A stretch of DNA of 64,000 bases, taken from Sesamum alatum. Lineage: Eukaryota > Streptophyta > Magnoliopsida > Lamiales > Pedaliaceae. The notes beneath the pieces were generated by a model. It did not search any database. It was given only the letters and a program-made list of their open reading frames with translations, and was not told the DNA's origin. The stretch covers positions 1,488,001 through 1,552,000 of the forward strand of contig JACGWO010000010.1 in NCBI GenBank assembly GCA_034509735.1, written 5' to 3'. Positions within the stretch are counted from its first letter, which is position 1, and each line of letters opens with the position of its first letter. Shown piece after piece: positions 36,577-55,709 of this stretch. Both the position numbers and the translations under genes were made by a program.

Positions 36577-36836
36577 ACTTTTTTTTTTTTAATTGGAAGC
36601 GATGAATTTTATTAATCGAAAGTAAAGTGATTACATTTAGTCCTGTTGTCTATCATATTGAATAGAGACAATTACAAACATTCAAGATCAATAATATCAC
36701 ATAAACTAACACTTAGTTATTACAAAAACAATCATACTTACTATACAGTAGAAATAACATCAACCCACGCAGGGGTTCAAACCCATGACCTGTAGGATTA
36801 TGGAACATCAGCTTCGTTAACTAAACTAGACCTACT
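36577..36836 (-). mobile_element. tRNA-derived SINE
   Basis: Same body and tail (CATCGCTTCCAATT then poly(A) on the minus strand) and a box B-like GGTTTGAACCCC as the copy at 5547. The head is mutated in box A. Confidence 0.82.
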
Positions 36837-37384
36837 CGGCATAAGTGCTTGCACTTGTGGACCTAATTCTGATCCATTACAAGATGATGAATCTGGTAGT
36901 GATTCATTAGCACTAGAGACAACTTCCATTAATCTTCCATCGGCGCACTTGGTCTCAGCCCCAAATGCTTTTCCAAGTAATTATTATTCAATTAACACAG
37001 GACACCTAGATGTCATTTTTCATGCTGCATTAATTAATAAATTTGATTACTATTAATACATGATTAATAGACCCACAATAAAAGAAATTAATGAGAGTGA
37101 CAATATTAATTAATTAAGATGGATGTTGAAAGAATACAATTACAATAACAATAATTGAAGTATTGACCATCATCAGTCTTATTATGTATATATGTTCGTG
37201 ATGACAACGATTGCAACTACATCTTAGTATCATTGTGTTGGTGGATTTCACTTGTCCGTAGCGGAGGTTTCTTCATTTCTCATCATTCTGTCTGCAAATG
37301 AACTTTTATTGTGTTATTATATGCTTCTTCTTTTTTTTTTTAAAAAAAAATTAATAATCTCAATAGTTAATTAGTTATCGTTTC

Positions 37385-37593
37385 TGCGAACGAGGCCAAA
37401 ACATTATTACAGCTAATAAATATGACAAATATTTTGACTATAGGTAAAATCATAGTAATTATTGATTAATTGTGGTAAAGGTTTAAATTTTCGTATCGAT
37501 TTTATTGACCGTGGTAAATAGTATTGACCTACTATAATTTTTAAATCGTAACGATTTATATGCGAGGAATAATCAATATTTTTAGTAGTGTGT
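37385..37593. mobile_element. Partial CACTA-type miniature
   Basis: The right end reads TTTTTAGTAGTG at about 37582-37593, and the interior has ATTGTGGTAAAGG, GACCGTGGTAAATAG and related subterminal repeats as in the 6450 and 8832 copies. The left end is not found. Confidence 0.45.
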
Positions 37594-37643
37594 ATTGATA
37601 ATCTTGGTACTATTTCATCGCGGAAAAGGAGTTGGATATATGC

Positions 37644-37912
37644 CGATGAGGCCTAATTTAGTTGCCGAAGTTGAGAATCTATGATTCTAGAGGTCATGGG
37701 TTTGACCCCATGCATGGGTTGATTTTGTTTTTACTGTATAGTATGTATTATTTATTGTTGTAATAACTATATGTTAGTGTATGTGATATTGTTGATATGA
37801 TTGATAGTAGTTGTCTTTATTCGATATTGATAGCCAACATGACTGAATGTAATCACTTTGTTTTGTTATTAATAAAGTTCATGGATCGCTTCTAATTAAA
37901 AAAAAAAAAAAA
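37644..37912 (+). mobile_element. tRNA-derived SINE
   Basis: Plus-strand copy: head GAGGCCTAATTTAGTTGCCG, box B-like GGGTTTGACCCCATGC, body with ACTGTATAGTATG, and tail GGATCGCTTCTAATT followed by a 14-base poly(A). Confidence 0.84.
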
Positions 37913-38180
37913 GGCCGATATATAATTAATGTAACACTACTGAAATACTATGTAATGATGTGTAATGGGATGATTACTATTGGACAAGAGGGTTTCTTGC
38001 ATATTGTTTAGGATTATATGAACTTTGGCATTAAGCAATGTGGTCCAAACCATTCTCTTTACCACTTTGATGCTTTTAATAAGTGTTATTTCTTTCTGTA
38101 GACTATGGTTTGAAATAACCGCAGTATTCAGTTAAACTGATATAAATGCGAGTATATGTTTAATTTTATTATAGTATTTC

Positions 38181-38420
38181 TTTAAAAAAAATTTAATTGA
38201 AAGCGATGAATTTTATTAATCGAAAGTAAAGTAATTACATTTAATTCTGTGGGCTATCAATATCGAACAGAGACAATTACAAATAATCAAATCAATAATA
38301 TCACATAAACTAACACCTAGCTACAGCAGCAAATCATACCTACTATACAATAAAAATAAAATCAACCCACACATGGGTTCGAATCCATGAACCTTTAGGA
38401 TCATGGGGTAGGCCTCCTCG
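38181..38420 (-). mobile_element. tRNA-derived SINE
   Basis: Minus-strand copy with tail CATCGCTTTCAATT and box B GGTTCGAACCCATG-type head (GGATTCGAACCCATG on this strand). The box A part is deleted. Confidence 0.8.
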
Positions 38421-38883
38421 ACAATATTTCTTTAATTATTCCTATCTTTTAATTGTACTATTTGACTTGAAATTATATTGATGTAATAATCAGTTTTTTT
38501 ATACTAATTGAATATAAATAATGTATCGACAGAAAAAAAATATCTGATAGAATGTGTTTGCGTGTCAGTTGGAAGAAATATCTAGATTAGAATATTAACA
38601 CATTAGTTTGGATCGTTCGTTGTTTCATATGTATGGCTTAGTTTGATCGTAGATTAAGGATTATTAATTATGGGATAACAGTTGGAATTAATTATGGAAA
38701 CAAATTCTTAACTTAACATTTTATGGAGATTAGGTCATCACCTCTTAATACAATATTTGAGTAAAACCACGAGAAGACAACATCCGCTGATTGTCAGGTT
38801 TCAAGATTACGTAGGAACGACATCAGCTTCTTCATAAAATATTTCCCCTTAATTAATTAAGTCGAAGAACAAAGAGTATATAC

Positions 38884-39270
38884 ATAGGCTTAAATGAATT
38901 TTTCGTTCTGTATCTTTTGTATTTTGACAGTTTAATATTTTATTTTCTTAAGTTAGTAAATAGGTTCTGTAATTTTTTAATTTTTTACGATTTTGATCCT
39001 TCAATTACCGGAGTTTGCAAATGTTATCGGAATTTTTTTTTTTTAATTTGAGGTTGTTGTACCCATTGGTCAAATTACTGTCAGCATGGAACCAAATTTT
39101 CGTCCTACATCTTTTATATTTTGGTGTTTTAGTCCTTTATCTTTCTAATGTAGCAAATCGGTCCTGTAACTTATAATTTTTCATGATTTTGGTTCATTAA
39201 ATTGACCAATGCGAATAAACGCTCTAAATTTAAAAAAAAAAAAATTCGATGACTGAAGGACTAAAATATC
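38884..39270. repeat. Two diverged direct repeats of ~190 bp
   Basis: 38897-39030 and 39100-39240 share CGT(T/C)CT(G/A)(T/C)ATCTTTT(G/A)TATTTTG, GGTTCTGTAA/GGTCCTGTAA and the GATTTTG(A/G)T run. An inverted end (AAAATATCGTCCTTTCTC) suggests a decayed transposon. Confidence 0.5.
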
Positions 39271-40210
39271 GTCCTTTCTCATATAAATTATTTTTTCTTT
39301 CTCTTTTATTATCTAAAGGGATATAGAAAAATATCTAAAATTATATAAGTCATATTTTCATAATTTTAAAGAAAACATGTACATATTTTTCAAAGAGAAA
39401 TCATTTACACGAACCGACTGTGGACGCTCACTATTGAAAAAATGTAATTTTGTGTAAACTCTTGATTTAAACAGTACTACCAAACTAATAATCGAACATA
39501 AGCAAATAGGTTATAACTCACGATGAGACACGGTTGTCGTAGAATTTGATAAGTCTTGATTAGGTATATGATTTTATAATTTTTATTATTAAATAAATAA
39601 AAGGGAAGAAAATAACAAATATTAGAGACAAATAGTATCTTTTTCTTTTTGGTTGTAAGAATTATAGAGAAATAATAGGTAGACAAAAGCCTCGGGTTGA
39701 TAAGGGCGGGGATCTTGTTCCCTTTCCGTTACCTATATCATAATCCGTACGTGCTTTTCCACCCAATCATATTCCAATGAATAATTAACACCAAGCACGA
39801 CAACATTTGTAGGCCCTCTCTCGAACATTAACCCCTCATATCCTGCAACCCTTTGTTCCCTTCTTCTTCTTCCTCCTCACTACATGCCAACTCACCATCA
39901 CAATAATTATTTTTATTACCATAGACAAGAATTTGGAATGAATGGTGGTTTTTGTTTAAGAAAAGGATCTTGTCTACGATGATGTTGCTAATTGCTTACA
40001 TGAACAAGAATTTAGCAGCTGGAATCGTGGGCTTTGTTTCGTTTTATTTTTAAAAAGTGTTTTTCTCTATATATTACAGAAATGTAAAGGTTATATTATT
40101 GTATTTATTGCTCTGTATGTTGGGAGTAACACTTCAGTAATTAGTAACTGTAGTTCACTAATTTTTGCTCGATTACTGGATTTTTATAACTCGTCGAAAG
40201 TTGCTGACGT
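39271..40210. other. Intergenic, no gene seen
   Basis: AT-rich DNA; a C-rich stretch with CTTCTTCTTCTTCCTCCTC at about 39860 may be leader-like but no coding region follows. Confidence 0.45.
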
Positions 40211-40555
40211 GAATGAAATTAGGGTTTTTTTAAATTAAAATTTTGCTGGTCAAGCATTGCATCTGCGTCCTAGATTTGTTAGCGATGACTAAATTGCATT
40301 TTATGCCCTATATGTTAATGGATTAGTTTTTTATTGTAAATTTTATTCCATCTTCTACTGGACCATATACATGCCACGTGTATAAAGTCTTTTGCCAAAA
40401 TATAAATCATAATGTCGTCGTTACACACGTGGTGTGTACATTGAATGAAATAGAAGATGTAATAGGGTTTGCAACGGAAAAGGAGATGAAATAGGGTTTG
40501 CAACAGAAAATTCAATCTGATATGATAGGGGTGGTATTTTAAGGACTGTAACTCT
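40211..40555. repeat. Local direct duplication, copy 1
   Basis: Begins GTGAATGAAATTAGGGTTTTT and ends GGTGGTATTTTAAGGACTGT. It matches 40741-41013 in order, with indels. Short inner text such as GCGATGACTAAAT and CACGTGTATAAA is shared. Confidence 0.75.
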
Positions 40556-40556
40556 A

Positions 40557-40740
40557 CTGTATAGTAAGATTGTTTGTATATTGTAATAGTAAAGGGTTGT
40601 TTAGATTTAATCTATGTAATATTGTTGATCAATGTATGATTGTTGTAATTGTCTTTATTAGAGATTGATAGTCGTCAGGACTGATTGTTATCGATTTAGT
40701 TCAATTAATAATATTCTTCGCTTTCATTTCAAAAAAAAAA
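40557..40740 (+). mobile_element. tRNA-derived SINE, 5'-truncated
   Basis: Starts at ACTGTATAGTAAGATTG in the body, lacks the tRNA head, and ends TTCGCTTTCATTTC plus a ten-base poly(A). It sits exactly between two copies of a local duplication. Confidence 0.78.
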
Positions 40741-41013
40741 GTGAATGAAATTAGGGTTTTTTTAAAATTGAGATTTTGCTGACCAAGCATTTAATTGGCT
40801 CCCTAGACGCGTAAGTGATGACTAAATAGCATTTATACCCTATATATATGATAGCGGATTATATGTCACGTGTATAAATTCTTCCTAAAATAAAAAACAT
40901 AATGTCATCCTCACGCATATGGCGTGTATATATTGAATGGAATAGGAGATAAAATAAAATTTACGACATCGAATATATTAGGGTGGTATTTTAAGGACTA
41001 TAGCTACAGAATT
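40741..41013. repeat. Local direct duplication, copy 2
   Basis: Begins GTGAATGAAATTAGGGTTTTT and ends GGTGGTATTTTAAGGACTAT, a diverged copy of 40211-40555. A truncated SINE fills the space between them. Confidence 0.75.
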
Positions 41014-42779
41014 GACAATTAAATTCTTATAAAAAAAATTAAAATAAATAAAAAGGGATGTTTTGTGTGAAGCCGTTGGAAAGCAAGGTTTGAACAGGTT
41101 GACCGGGAGATTAGAGAGGGTGTGTGGCTCGAGGAATGATGCATGGGAGATTAATTTAGTTAATGGGACAAGAATTGAACTAATGACCATAGTTTAATTT
41201 AATTAATTCATAGTGCTTGGAGAAATGATTACAGGGCATTGCATGAATCCGGCGATTCTCCACCTGTTGGTTGGGTGTCAGTTTGACCCGCCCGGCAACA
41301 TATCTACTGCCCTAAGATTACAGAACTGACTACACAACACCAAGACAAGAAGACCCTTGTTTCTTTCTTACATCATTTATACATTATTGATATATGCTTT
41401 GACCACCCTTTAACATAACACCTAACAAGAACGTACCTACACACGCATACAACGACATATATATAGCTAGCATCTGTAAATTAGATCATGTCGGGAAAAT
41501 GTGTGTATATATATATATATATGCATCGATTGTGAAAATATCAGTAGTGAGATTTAAGCCACGTTAACGCTAGAGCTGAGCTGCACAAATATGTACGCAG
41601 TCGACCGAACAGTGATCACATGCAGAAGTAGGAAATGTGATCAATCTTGATCGTAGTTAAGAATTCTTTGATATATTAATGAATTTATCGCAGTTCAGCA
41701 CTTAGGTGCGATTGTTTTGTTTCTAGCTTGACTTGTCTGGAACTGGCATTAATGCCGTGTCCAAATTTCCATGACTTGTTTGTGCAATATCCAGAAATCC
41801 AGGGAATTGAAAAGACATGTCATTTTGGTCATTTGATGTAATGACACGAAAACAGGCTTGAAAACCATATAATTTGGTCCGAATTCGGCCTGGCCAAACT
41901 TCAATAATGTAAAAAAGGGACCTGAAAATTCAATTCCATGCAAACATGGATTAATTAAATGTGAAAATATATATATATATATATATATTAATCAATGTTG
42001 TGAACATGTTAACAGATCATACATAGAGTTGGACAAGTGAGATTGATATAATTAAGGAGGAATTTTTGATGCAGCTATTAATTAGCTGATTAATCAGACA
42101 AGTAGTTAATGAAAGCGCGACGGGCGAGCACTTTTAGGGTTGTAGCAACCCTAGTCAAACATGGTCCTTGCTAAATGCAGGTTTTTACTGATGATTAGTG
42201 CGATGAGGAAGAGACAGGGAAGCAGTTTACTCATGTTTTAAGGTTGATTACATGTGCCGTGTTTGGACGCTTTCTAGCTAACCCAAGTTGAAATTAGTTT
42301 TATTTCATTCTTGGGGGTTCGTGATCAGTCAAGTCTCCTATCAACACTTCATCAGGAGGTAAAAGGAAACAATGTCGGATTCCTGAGGTGGTTCAGAATC
42401 TTCTTGTCGGAATTAATGCATTTTTAATTATTCTAGTTAGTAAAAAAAAAGTTAATTAAATTGCAATGCCGAAACAATAATCACAAGGGCCTTTATTTAT
42501 TTTTTATTTTTTAAAAAGTATTACATTTATATATAGATAACAAAAGAACCGGTCCCACATAATCTGAAGCTATGCTGTGTGTGTGTGTGTGTGTGTAATA
42601 ATTGGACAGTGGAGAAGGTGTTTAATTGAAAGAGTGGACAGTGACAGTGTGAGTCGTGACTGCCTCTGTGCAAAGGCTTCCTCAGTGACAAGTCTCTTTC
42701 ATCTCTCAACTTTAAAATTCAACCCTATCACTCATCTATCCTTCCTCAATTCCCTTCAACTAATTAATTTCACTTTTTC
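41014..42779. other. Intergenic, no gene seen
   Basis: AT-rich with moderately GC-balanced patches at 41220-41480 and 42100-42370. I checked these for familiar microRNA sequences and coding families and found none. Confidence 0.45.
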
Positions 42780-42939
42780 TGGCTCGATCAAATTTAAATT
42801 AATTATATGATAAGTGTAATATATTTATTATGTGATTGGTGTATAATACAGAAAAAGTGACCTATTATATAATAAGTGTATCACACTTACTTTATAACTG
42901 ATTTGATTTAACTAAACCTGATTTGGACAAGAATTTTTC
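42780..42939. mobile_element. Palindromic MITE (family P)
   Basis: Shares AATTATATGATAAGTGTAAT, GTGATTGGTGTATAATACAG and GATTTGGACAAGAATTTTTC with family P. Ends approximate. Confidence 0.7.
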
Positions 42940-44477
42940 ATTAATAATATAGTTGAGGGATTAAGAAATTGCATAGAGATGGAGAGGCAAACAGAATTAC
43001 TTTCCTAGCAGCGTATCGGATTTTTTATTTTATTTTAAATTATATTACATATTTTATTTTATTGTATATATATTATGTTTAACATGCGCACGCTATGTAT
43101 ATAAAGATGACGTCATGTATTTTTTTTTTAAAAAAATTATGCATGTATCATGTGCATGTTAAATAAAATAAAAGATTATGATGGGATTTGCAATTATTGT
43201 AAAAGCGAATGTAATTCAGCGGACGCTAAGACCAGAATTCATGCTCGAAACATGCCTGGAAATCTGCGACCATAAGTGCTTCTGACTGACCAAAACTGCT
43301 CTAGCAAAATTACGGTGGGTGTTTGCAATAGTTTTGCTTTTAAAGTGAGAATGAATTGTAAAAACAGCTGGAAATTAAGTGTTGGTGGATGTCGAGAGTG
43401 TATAAAAATAAAAATAAGTTGATACTAGTCTTTGAAAACACGACTTAATTTCTATAACTTTGCCAATAACTTAGAGAAGTTTGTAAGAAATTATTTGTTA
43501 TTTTTGACTTAAAATCAACTTATTTTAAAATCCTTTTTCAACAATAAGTCAATAAATATTTATATTACGTGGTTACAAATTTCCATGCAGCAAATCTTCG
43601 ACTCAAATCTGACAATATTTTGGCGTCGCTAGGTTTTCTCTGACGTACGTGTGAACGGCCCTTAGTTTGACGTTTTGAGAGTGTCGGTAGAACTATGGAG
43701 TTACGAAGTCTATCATATTAATACCGAATAATTCCAACATACATCGCTTTAATTTTCACAATTTTTTAATTCCAACAGACAGATTAATTAATTGTCGTCG
43801 TGCGTCTTGGAAGAGACTACCAACCTGAATTTTTATTTTCATTTTCAGTGAAAAATATATAATTTTAATATTATATAAATTTTCATATGAAATGAAAATA
43901 CATTTACATTAATTAATAAAATTAGGTTTTATACTGAATTTTGATGACAAATCGATATATTTTTAATAAAAATACATATAAATAAATATACGTGAATTAT
44001 TATTTTAAAATCTGAAAGGAAGGAAGGAAAAAAAAAAAAGAAGAAGAAAAAAAGGCTGTACGTCTGTTCGAATCTACTACCTAAGATGGATGATACCTTT
44101 GAAAGGTCAACCTAAGATTTGTAGCATAACAATTAAGAAAACCAAACAAGGTCCAAAAATAATAGAGTTTCATCCAACTACTTCATTAGCAATCCACACC
44201 GATGTTTTAGCTTTGATAATTGTATATAAATTGCATGAGAACTAAAAGAAACCCATTTTTCTGCTGCCAATTATTAGCAGTGATAAATCTTAATTTTTCA
44301 AGAAATCAAACATATTCGACCCACACAAAAGTACAAATGAAGTTAAGTCTAGGAAACTTGCGACATGAATCAGATGGTAAGCACAAGAAGAAATATGAAA
44401 TCAATCAACAGTACAGCCATACTACAGAAGAAAGAAAAATTCAGACACCAAGACTTGAAGGCATCTGGCTCCCTGTA
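42940..44477. other. Intergenic and CK2 alpha 3' flank
   Basis: AT-rich intergenic DNA; the last 250 bp probably contain the 3' UTR of CK2 alpha. No other gene. Confidence 0.45.
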
Positions 44478-50806
<6,329 letters not shown>

Positions 50807-52266
50807 GAAATGTTAAGGGTTGTTTGTTACTTATTATTTGCCTTTATTCTTCACTTCTTCTGATTGCTACACAGAATCCAAATGGAACCCCCTCTTTTGC
50901 CCTTTTTTCCCGTCAAACGACGTCGTTATTTGGTCTTTGGACTTTTTTTTTTCCTTTTTTCCTCCTTTTTGTTATATCTTTTTTAGTCTTTGGACTTTGC
51001 TTTGGACCCGGTTGTAGAAAAAAATCAGGAAATATCCCGGACATGGTTTATTATGGGACTAAAATGCAATATCTTAAAGATTTGGGGTATCTCATTGTGA
51101 GAGTTCAAGATAGTTATTTTGAAAATTTGTAACTATTACTTTTTTCCTTTTTTAAGGAGGATCGTAGCTGGTTTCGATTCAAATTCAATCACATTATCAA
51201 CAAGAATGAGTTAGAATAAGGTGAATTAAATTGACACATCTTAATATTATATTTGATTGAATAAGTACTAATTTTTATCTGTAAAATTATAAATACACAT
51301 TCAAAAGTTGTAAATTGTAATTTATATTGACAATCTTTGATGGACAAAAATATACAAATACATCATTTGAGGTAAATAACACTGATGTCCTTTTGTGAAA
51401 GTGTACTTGTAACTTTATAAGATATAAAAAATATTATATAATCTATTTATACGGATATAAAAAGAAAATTCATTTTTAATTACAAAGAACGGTTATTTAT
51501 ACTGGAACATTAATTTTTTATCATCATATAATACCTTAAGTTGATTTTTTGTCTTTCTTTAATTTATTTTCTTTGAAATGGAATATATTGGTTTTTATAT
51601 GTATATTTTTATATAGTATATTTTAAAATATAAAATACTATTTATGATATGCACGCAGGGGTGACGTTCTACGTCGACTAGTACTATTATAAAGGAAAGA
51701 TGGTTTTTAGACTCAAATTGGTAATTTTAATACCACTACACAAAATTATTATAATATCAAGAATGCCCTTAAACCTCCCAACTCATGTTTAATTAAGTAA
51801 TTACTCAATCAAGTTATTTTAGAAAATTAATTATATGCAATTACATGTACTAAAAAATTAAATTTACTCTCATTTCATTTAAGTTATATGTTAATTGAAA
51901 TAAAAATAATATATTAGTATTTGTTGCTCATTGTTATCAATATAACATACATTGTACAAAGTTTTAATCTTTAATTAATTCAAATAAAATATGTATTAAT
52001 AATTAATGCATTACAAATAAAATATCTGTAATTTTTATATACAAGGTTGTAAGGCAACGACAATTTTAATATACAAGAACAAATTATAAACTTCATAAAT
52101 AAAAGCATTACAAAAAAATATGTGCTCAATTACTGCGTACTACAGTATCTGATTAATTATAATTTCAAGGGAGGTCAATATAATTTACTCCAATTTTCAC
52201 TCCTTAGCCCAATCTTTTTTATTTCTTGGTAGGATGTTGGAGTTGCACAAAAACCCACTAGATGAT
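50807..52266. other. CK2 alpha upstream and intergenic DNA
   Basis: The first 200 bp are the CK2 alpha promoter/leader with T-rich tracts. The rest is AT-rich with family A-like scraps (for example CAATATAATTTACTCC at about 52180). No gene. Confidence 0.45.
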
Positions 52267-52640
52267 TGATGGTAACAAGATCAATTCACATTTGTAATTA
52301 CCGAATTACCCTCAATCATTTATGTAATTACCCATTAGTTAGTGGTGTTTTGTATTACCGAATTAACCCCAATCATTAAATTGTACCCGTTAGATAGGGA
52401 TTGGTTGAGGGGCGAAATTGTCTTTACGCTCTCCACATTCTTGATTCGTTTAGTATAAATAAACCATTAACTCATTGTAAGAGGGGGGAACTTTTTATTG
52501 AAAGAGCAATAAAGAGAATAAAGCTTAAAGTTCTTGACTTGAGGCGTGTAAGTGTGCTTCTTTCATACATTTTCCAAATTTTATCCCATCAGTAGTGTAA
52601 GTGTGCTTCTTTCATACATTTCCCGAATTTTATCCCATCA
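52267..52640 (+). mobile_element. Probable degenerate solo LTR, ~374 bp
   Basis: Starts TGATGGTAACAAG and ends TTATCCCATCA, so the ends are inverted (TGATGG/CCATCA). Inside is TATA-like AGTATAAATAAACC at about 52453, then AATAAAG at about 52510-52520, the usual U3-R-U5 order. The last 95 bp are a 49 bp tandem duplication. No matching target duplication is seen, so the call is less certain. Confidence 0.5.
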
Positions 52641-52643
52641 GTA
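52546..52643. repeat. 49 bp tandem duplication
   Basis: The unit GTGTAAGTGTGCTTCTTTCA...CCCATCAGTA occurs twice head to tail (52546-52594 and 52595-52643) with only about two differences, so it is recent. It lies at the right end of the probable LTR. Confidence 0.85.
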
Positions 52644-52871
52644 ATATAAGCTGGATGTAATGATCCTGAAAATGAGAGTGATAGATGAGCGTGGAGTGGA
52701 GTTGGACAAGAAACAATCATGCGATTCAGCTGAGGTGAAGAAGCCTAGAACTAGTTGTTGTCGTTGTTAAGGTTACTATAAAACAAAACTAAACCTACAT
52801 TTCTGCAGGAAAAATCATTGGCTTCTCTGATTTCTATCACCCTATGCAAAATAGAAGGTACAATCTTGGTT

Positions 52872-55709
52872 TCAAGATGAGAAATGTCTCCTACTTCCTG
52901 AAGGAGTGGACCTGGTTTCTTCTGCGGTCGACGAAGGGCTCTCGGACGTGTCCGAGCTGCTGTTCTCCCCTCCCCTATCTTTGCTCGACCAGAGTCGCGA
53001 GAAGATCGTTTTCACTTTGTTAGCATCGACCTTGTCCGTGTTCAATTTGGTGTTGTTAGTGCTGCCGTTGTTTCTCAGCTTTAGAGAAGCAAGCTCTCCC
53101 TTCAATGTCTTCAGTTCCTCGGATATCTGGTCGCGGTCTAAGTCCTCGTCTGTGTTGGTAGTTGCTGATCGGGAGCTACCGTAGGATCCTCCTGGCAGCA
53201 AAGCTCTAACGGAGCCGGGTAAATCAGGGATGCTGCCACCATCTGCTGCTCTGGCTTGCTCAAAGAAGAGAACCTGCACAACAACCCGCAACGGGAGCCT
53301 CTCGTTTTGCACGGCATGCGCACACGCCTCGCCTGATAGCTTCCTGCAATCCATTAGCCGGCAAATTCTCTTCTTCTCGCTCTTAGTCATTCCCGGGTGT
53401 TCCTGTATAGACAGTGAGTATAAGGATGTCAAATACTTCCTCTATGAAGTGAAAGCAGAAAGACAAGATCACAAAAGTAAGAGAATATCAAGAACGAAAG
53501 GGGGATCAAGAAATGGAACCTTGAGATACATGTCAATAGCACGGTAGAGCCCGTCGTGAGTTGATCTTGGAAAGCTAGAAACCATATCCGCAAGAGCAAC
53601 GAATCTGGATAAAGGTAAAGAGGAATCTCGAGCAACTTCCGCCAGATAAGCATCGACCAATCTAGCCACCTTAATCTTGGAATCTGAAGTGAATCCATTA
53701 TACATCACCTGGAACTCAGGATCGTCAGAACAGTCGTTCTGAGAGCTATGTTCTTGCATCACAAACAGCTGGACCAAGTCCTGTACTATATCTATGTTAT
53801 ACAGAGTTGTTTCACCAGTTGGAGAACGCGTAAGAAGATCAGCGATGGTTGCCTCCCCAAGTTGTCGTGCAATTTTTTGCATTAGATCGCCTCTTCCCTC
53901 CTCGCTGCATTCTAACAAGAAGGATGCCTGTAGTAACTTGAGCAAAAAACTACAAGGTACAGAATTTTGCTCCGTCGGCAGCAATGATGTGATGGCATCA
54001 ACCAAGAACCGGTACTTCAGAATATCGCCTCCTTGTATAGTGCCTTTGCTAAAACCTGGAAGCCTTCTTAAAGCATATGCTTTTAATGAGTCTCCGATAA
54101 CATCAGCAGAAATTCTTGCTTTTGCTTGTATTGTCGTGATAACCCGTTTATATAAATCAATTTGAAGTTCGCAGAGGTCTTCTACCCACCAGTCTTTCGG
54201 CACTGTTTGTTGTTTCTTCACACCATTCCAGAGGGGATCGTGTCCATTCTCCGATGGGAGCTTCTTACGATTATAAGTGTATGACCAGTCAACTTTTGAA
54301 GGATCAGTTGAGGCTTTAGAAGCTATTGAATCTAGGCAGCGGCTAACGACCTTCAATTCCTCCGACCAGGGAAGAAGAGCTTTCGTAGTCTGAAGCACAA
54401 TTATGGAGTCCTTCCAGCTCCGGAAAATGCAAGAAGTAAGAAAGACATCAATTTTGTATATGAGATTTCCCTTGTCAACTGTCTCGTACATTTCAAGATA
54501 CTCTGCTGCACAACGGGCTGCTACCACATTATACGCATTGAGTGTCACCACGATCCCATAGCAGAACTTGGCACATATCTCAAATGCAGCAGGTCCTCCT
54601 GGAATATCATGAATGCAAATCTCCTCGTTTTCGTCACTTGCAGTGGCAACAAGCTTCTGAAGGTGAGAACTCTTGGACAAAAGCGGAAACTACAAAGAGA
54701 TCAACTTCTGTTAGTAGGCGGGCAAACACTGCCTAAAGACTGCACACAGACGCACAGAGTGGAATCCACAAGCACAAATGAGTGATTTTTTTTAATTCCG
54801 GTAACTACAGATAACTCGTCTTTAGACGACTCAAGTTGGTATCTTGAGCATACTTTTTGGTGCATCTTGCATTTGTACTATATCCGGATTGATGTACAAG
54901 CAGAAATCTATGACAGTTCAAAGCAACATGCGATCCCCATGAATTTGAGCCGACATGGAAGTTGTTAAACATCAACATAATGACGCATGTGAAAGCACAC
55001 CAGACTTTAGATTCAACGATTTTTAGTAACAATTGGTAGTATACAAGCGAATACGGGGTGGCTGCACGTTTTAAAGACCGCTTAACGAAATATAATTATC
55101 ACCTTTTCGGTACCATGAAGCATAATGGTGAGCATAAATAGATTATACCTTGTGGAGATGAAACTTGACATTCCCAACACTAATGACCATGTCAGTTGCC
55201 AACTCTGCTGCTACATACCTGAAATAAAAATGATTCTACCAGTCAAATTTGCAGTTAACTCATATCCACATACGTACACATTGAACTCCGAACGCAGAAA
55301 AAACTGAATGCTAGTATAAACATTTGAAGAAAACACGCAAAACTTATCCGTATTTCTGGTGGTACCCTACTTTTGAGGAGAAAATCGAGGAAGAATTCAA
55401 TTAAAATTCGTGACGGAACCCATATCCAGCAGCTTTCGGTGCGTACAGGGATGGAGAATGGGATAACAATATTTCAAATCAGTAAGTCAGGGCATAAGAT
55501 GCTAAACATGCATTCATCGAGTAATAAACTAAAATGCAAGCAAGAGCCCATGATAACATATTAGCTCATTCAAGCACACAAAATCTGCATCATTCTAAAC
55601 ATTGACAGAAGAGATTAAGGATGACTCAAAAACAGTTTAGCAATAACCTGATATTTTCCCCTTCTGTCTGAAACTGATCAGGCTTGGATCCAAGCTTCAT
55701 AAACTTCAT
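52872..55709 (-). CDS. NPY: BTB/POZ-NPH3 protein of the NPY group
   Basis: NPY proteins act at the plasma membrane with PIN auxin carriers and AGC kinases in organ formation and root gravitropism. Four exons: 55709-55648, 55218-55149, 54689-53520, 53402-52872; 1833 nt, 610 aa, phases agree and borders are GT-AG. The N-terminus [14 protein letters not shown] is typical of the family. A BTB domain covers about residues 28-130 ([33 protein letters not shown]). The NPH3 domain starts at DWWVEDL (about 210) and ends near [19 protein letters not shown] (about 486), crossing the last intron. The Ser-rich tail ends [15 protein letters not shown] and RRHFSS, as in NPY1-5. A short coiled-coil ([15 protein letters not shown]) precedes the tail. 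I place it in NPY on the [14 protein letters not shown] and SSDTSES features; which of NPY1-5 is uncertain. Confidence 0.95.

Noticed and set aside
41220..42370. Candidate microRNA precursors
   Set aside because: Stretches such as TGGAGAAATGATTACAGGGC look faintly like miR164, but the mature sequence does not match and no proper stem was found.
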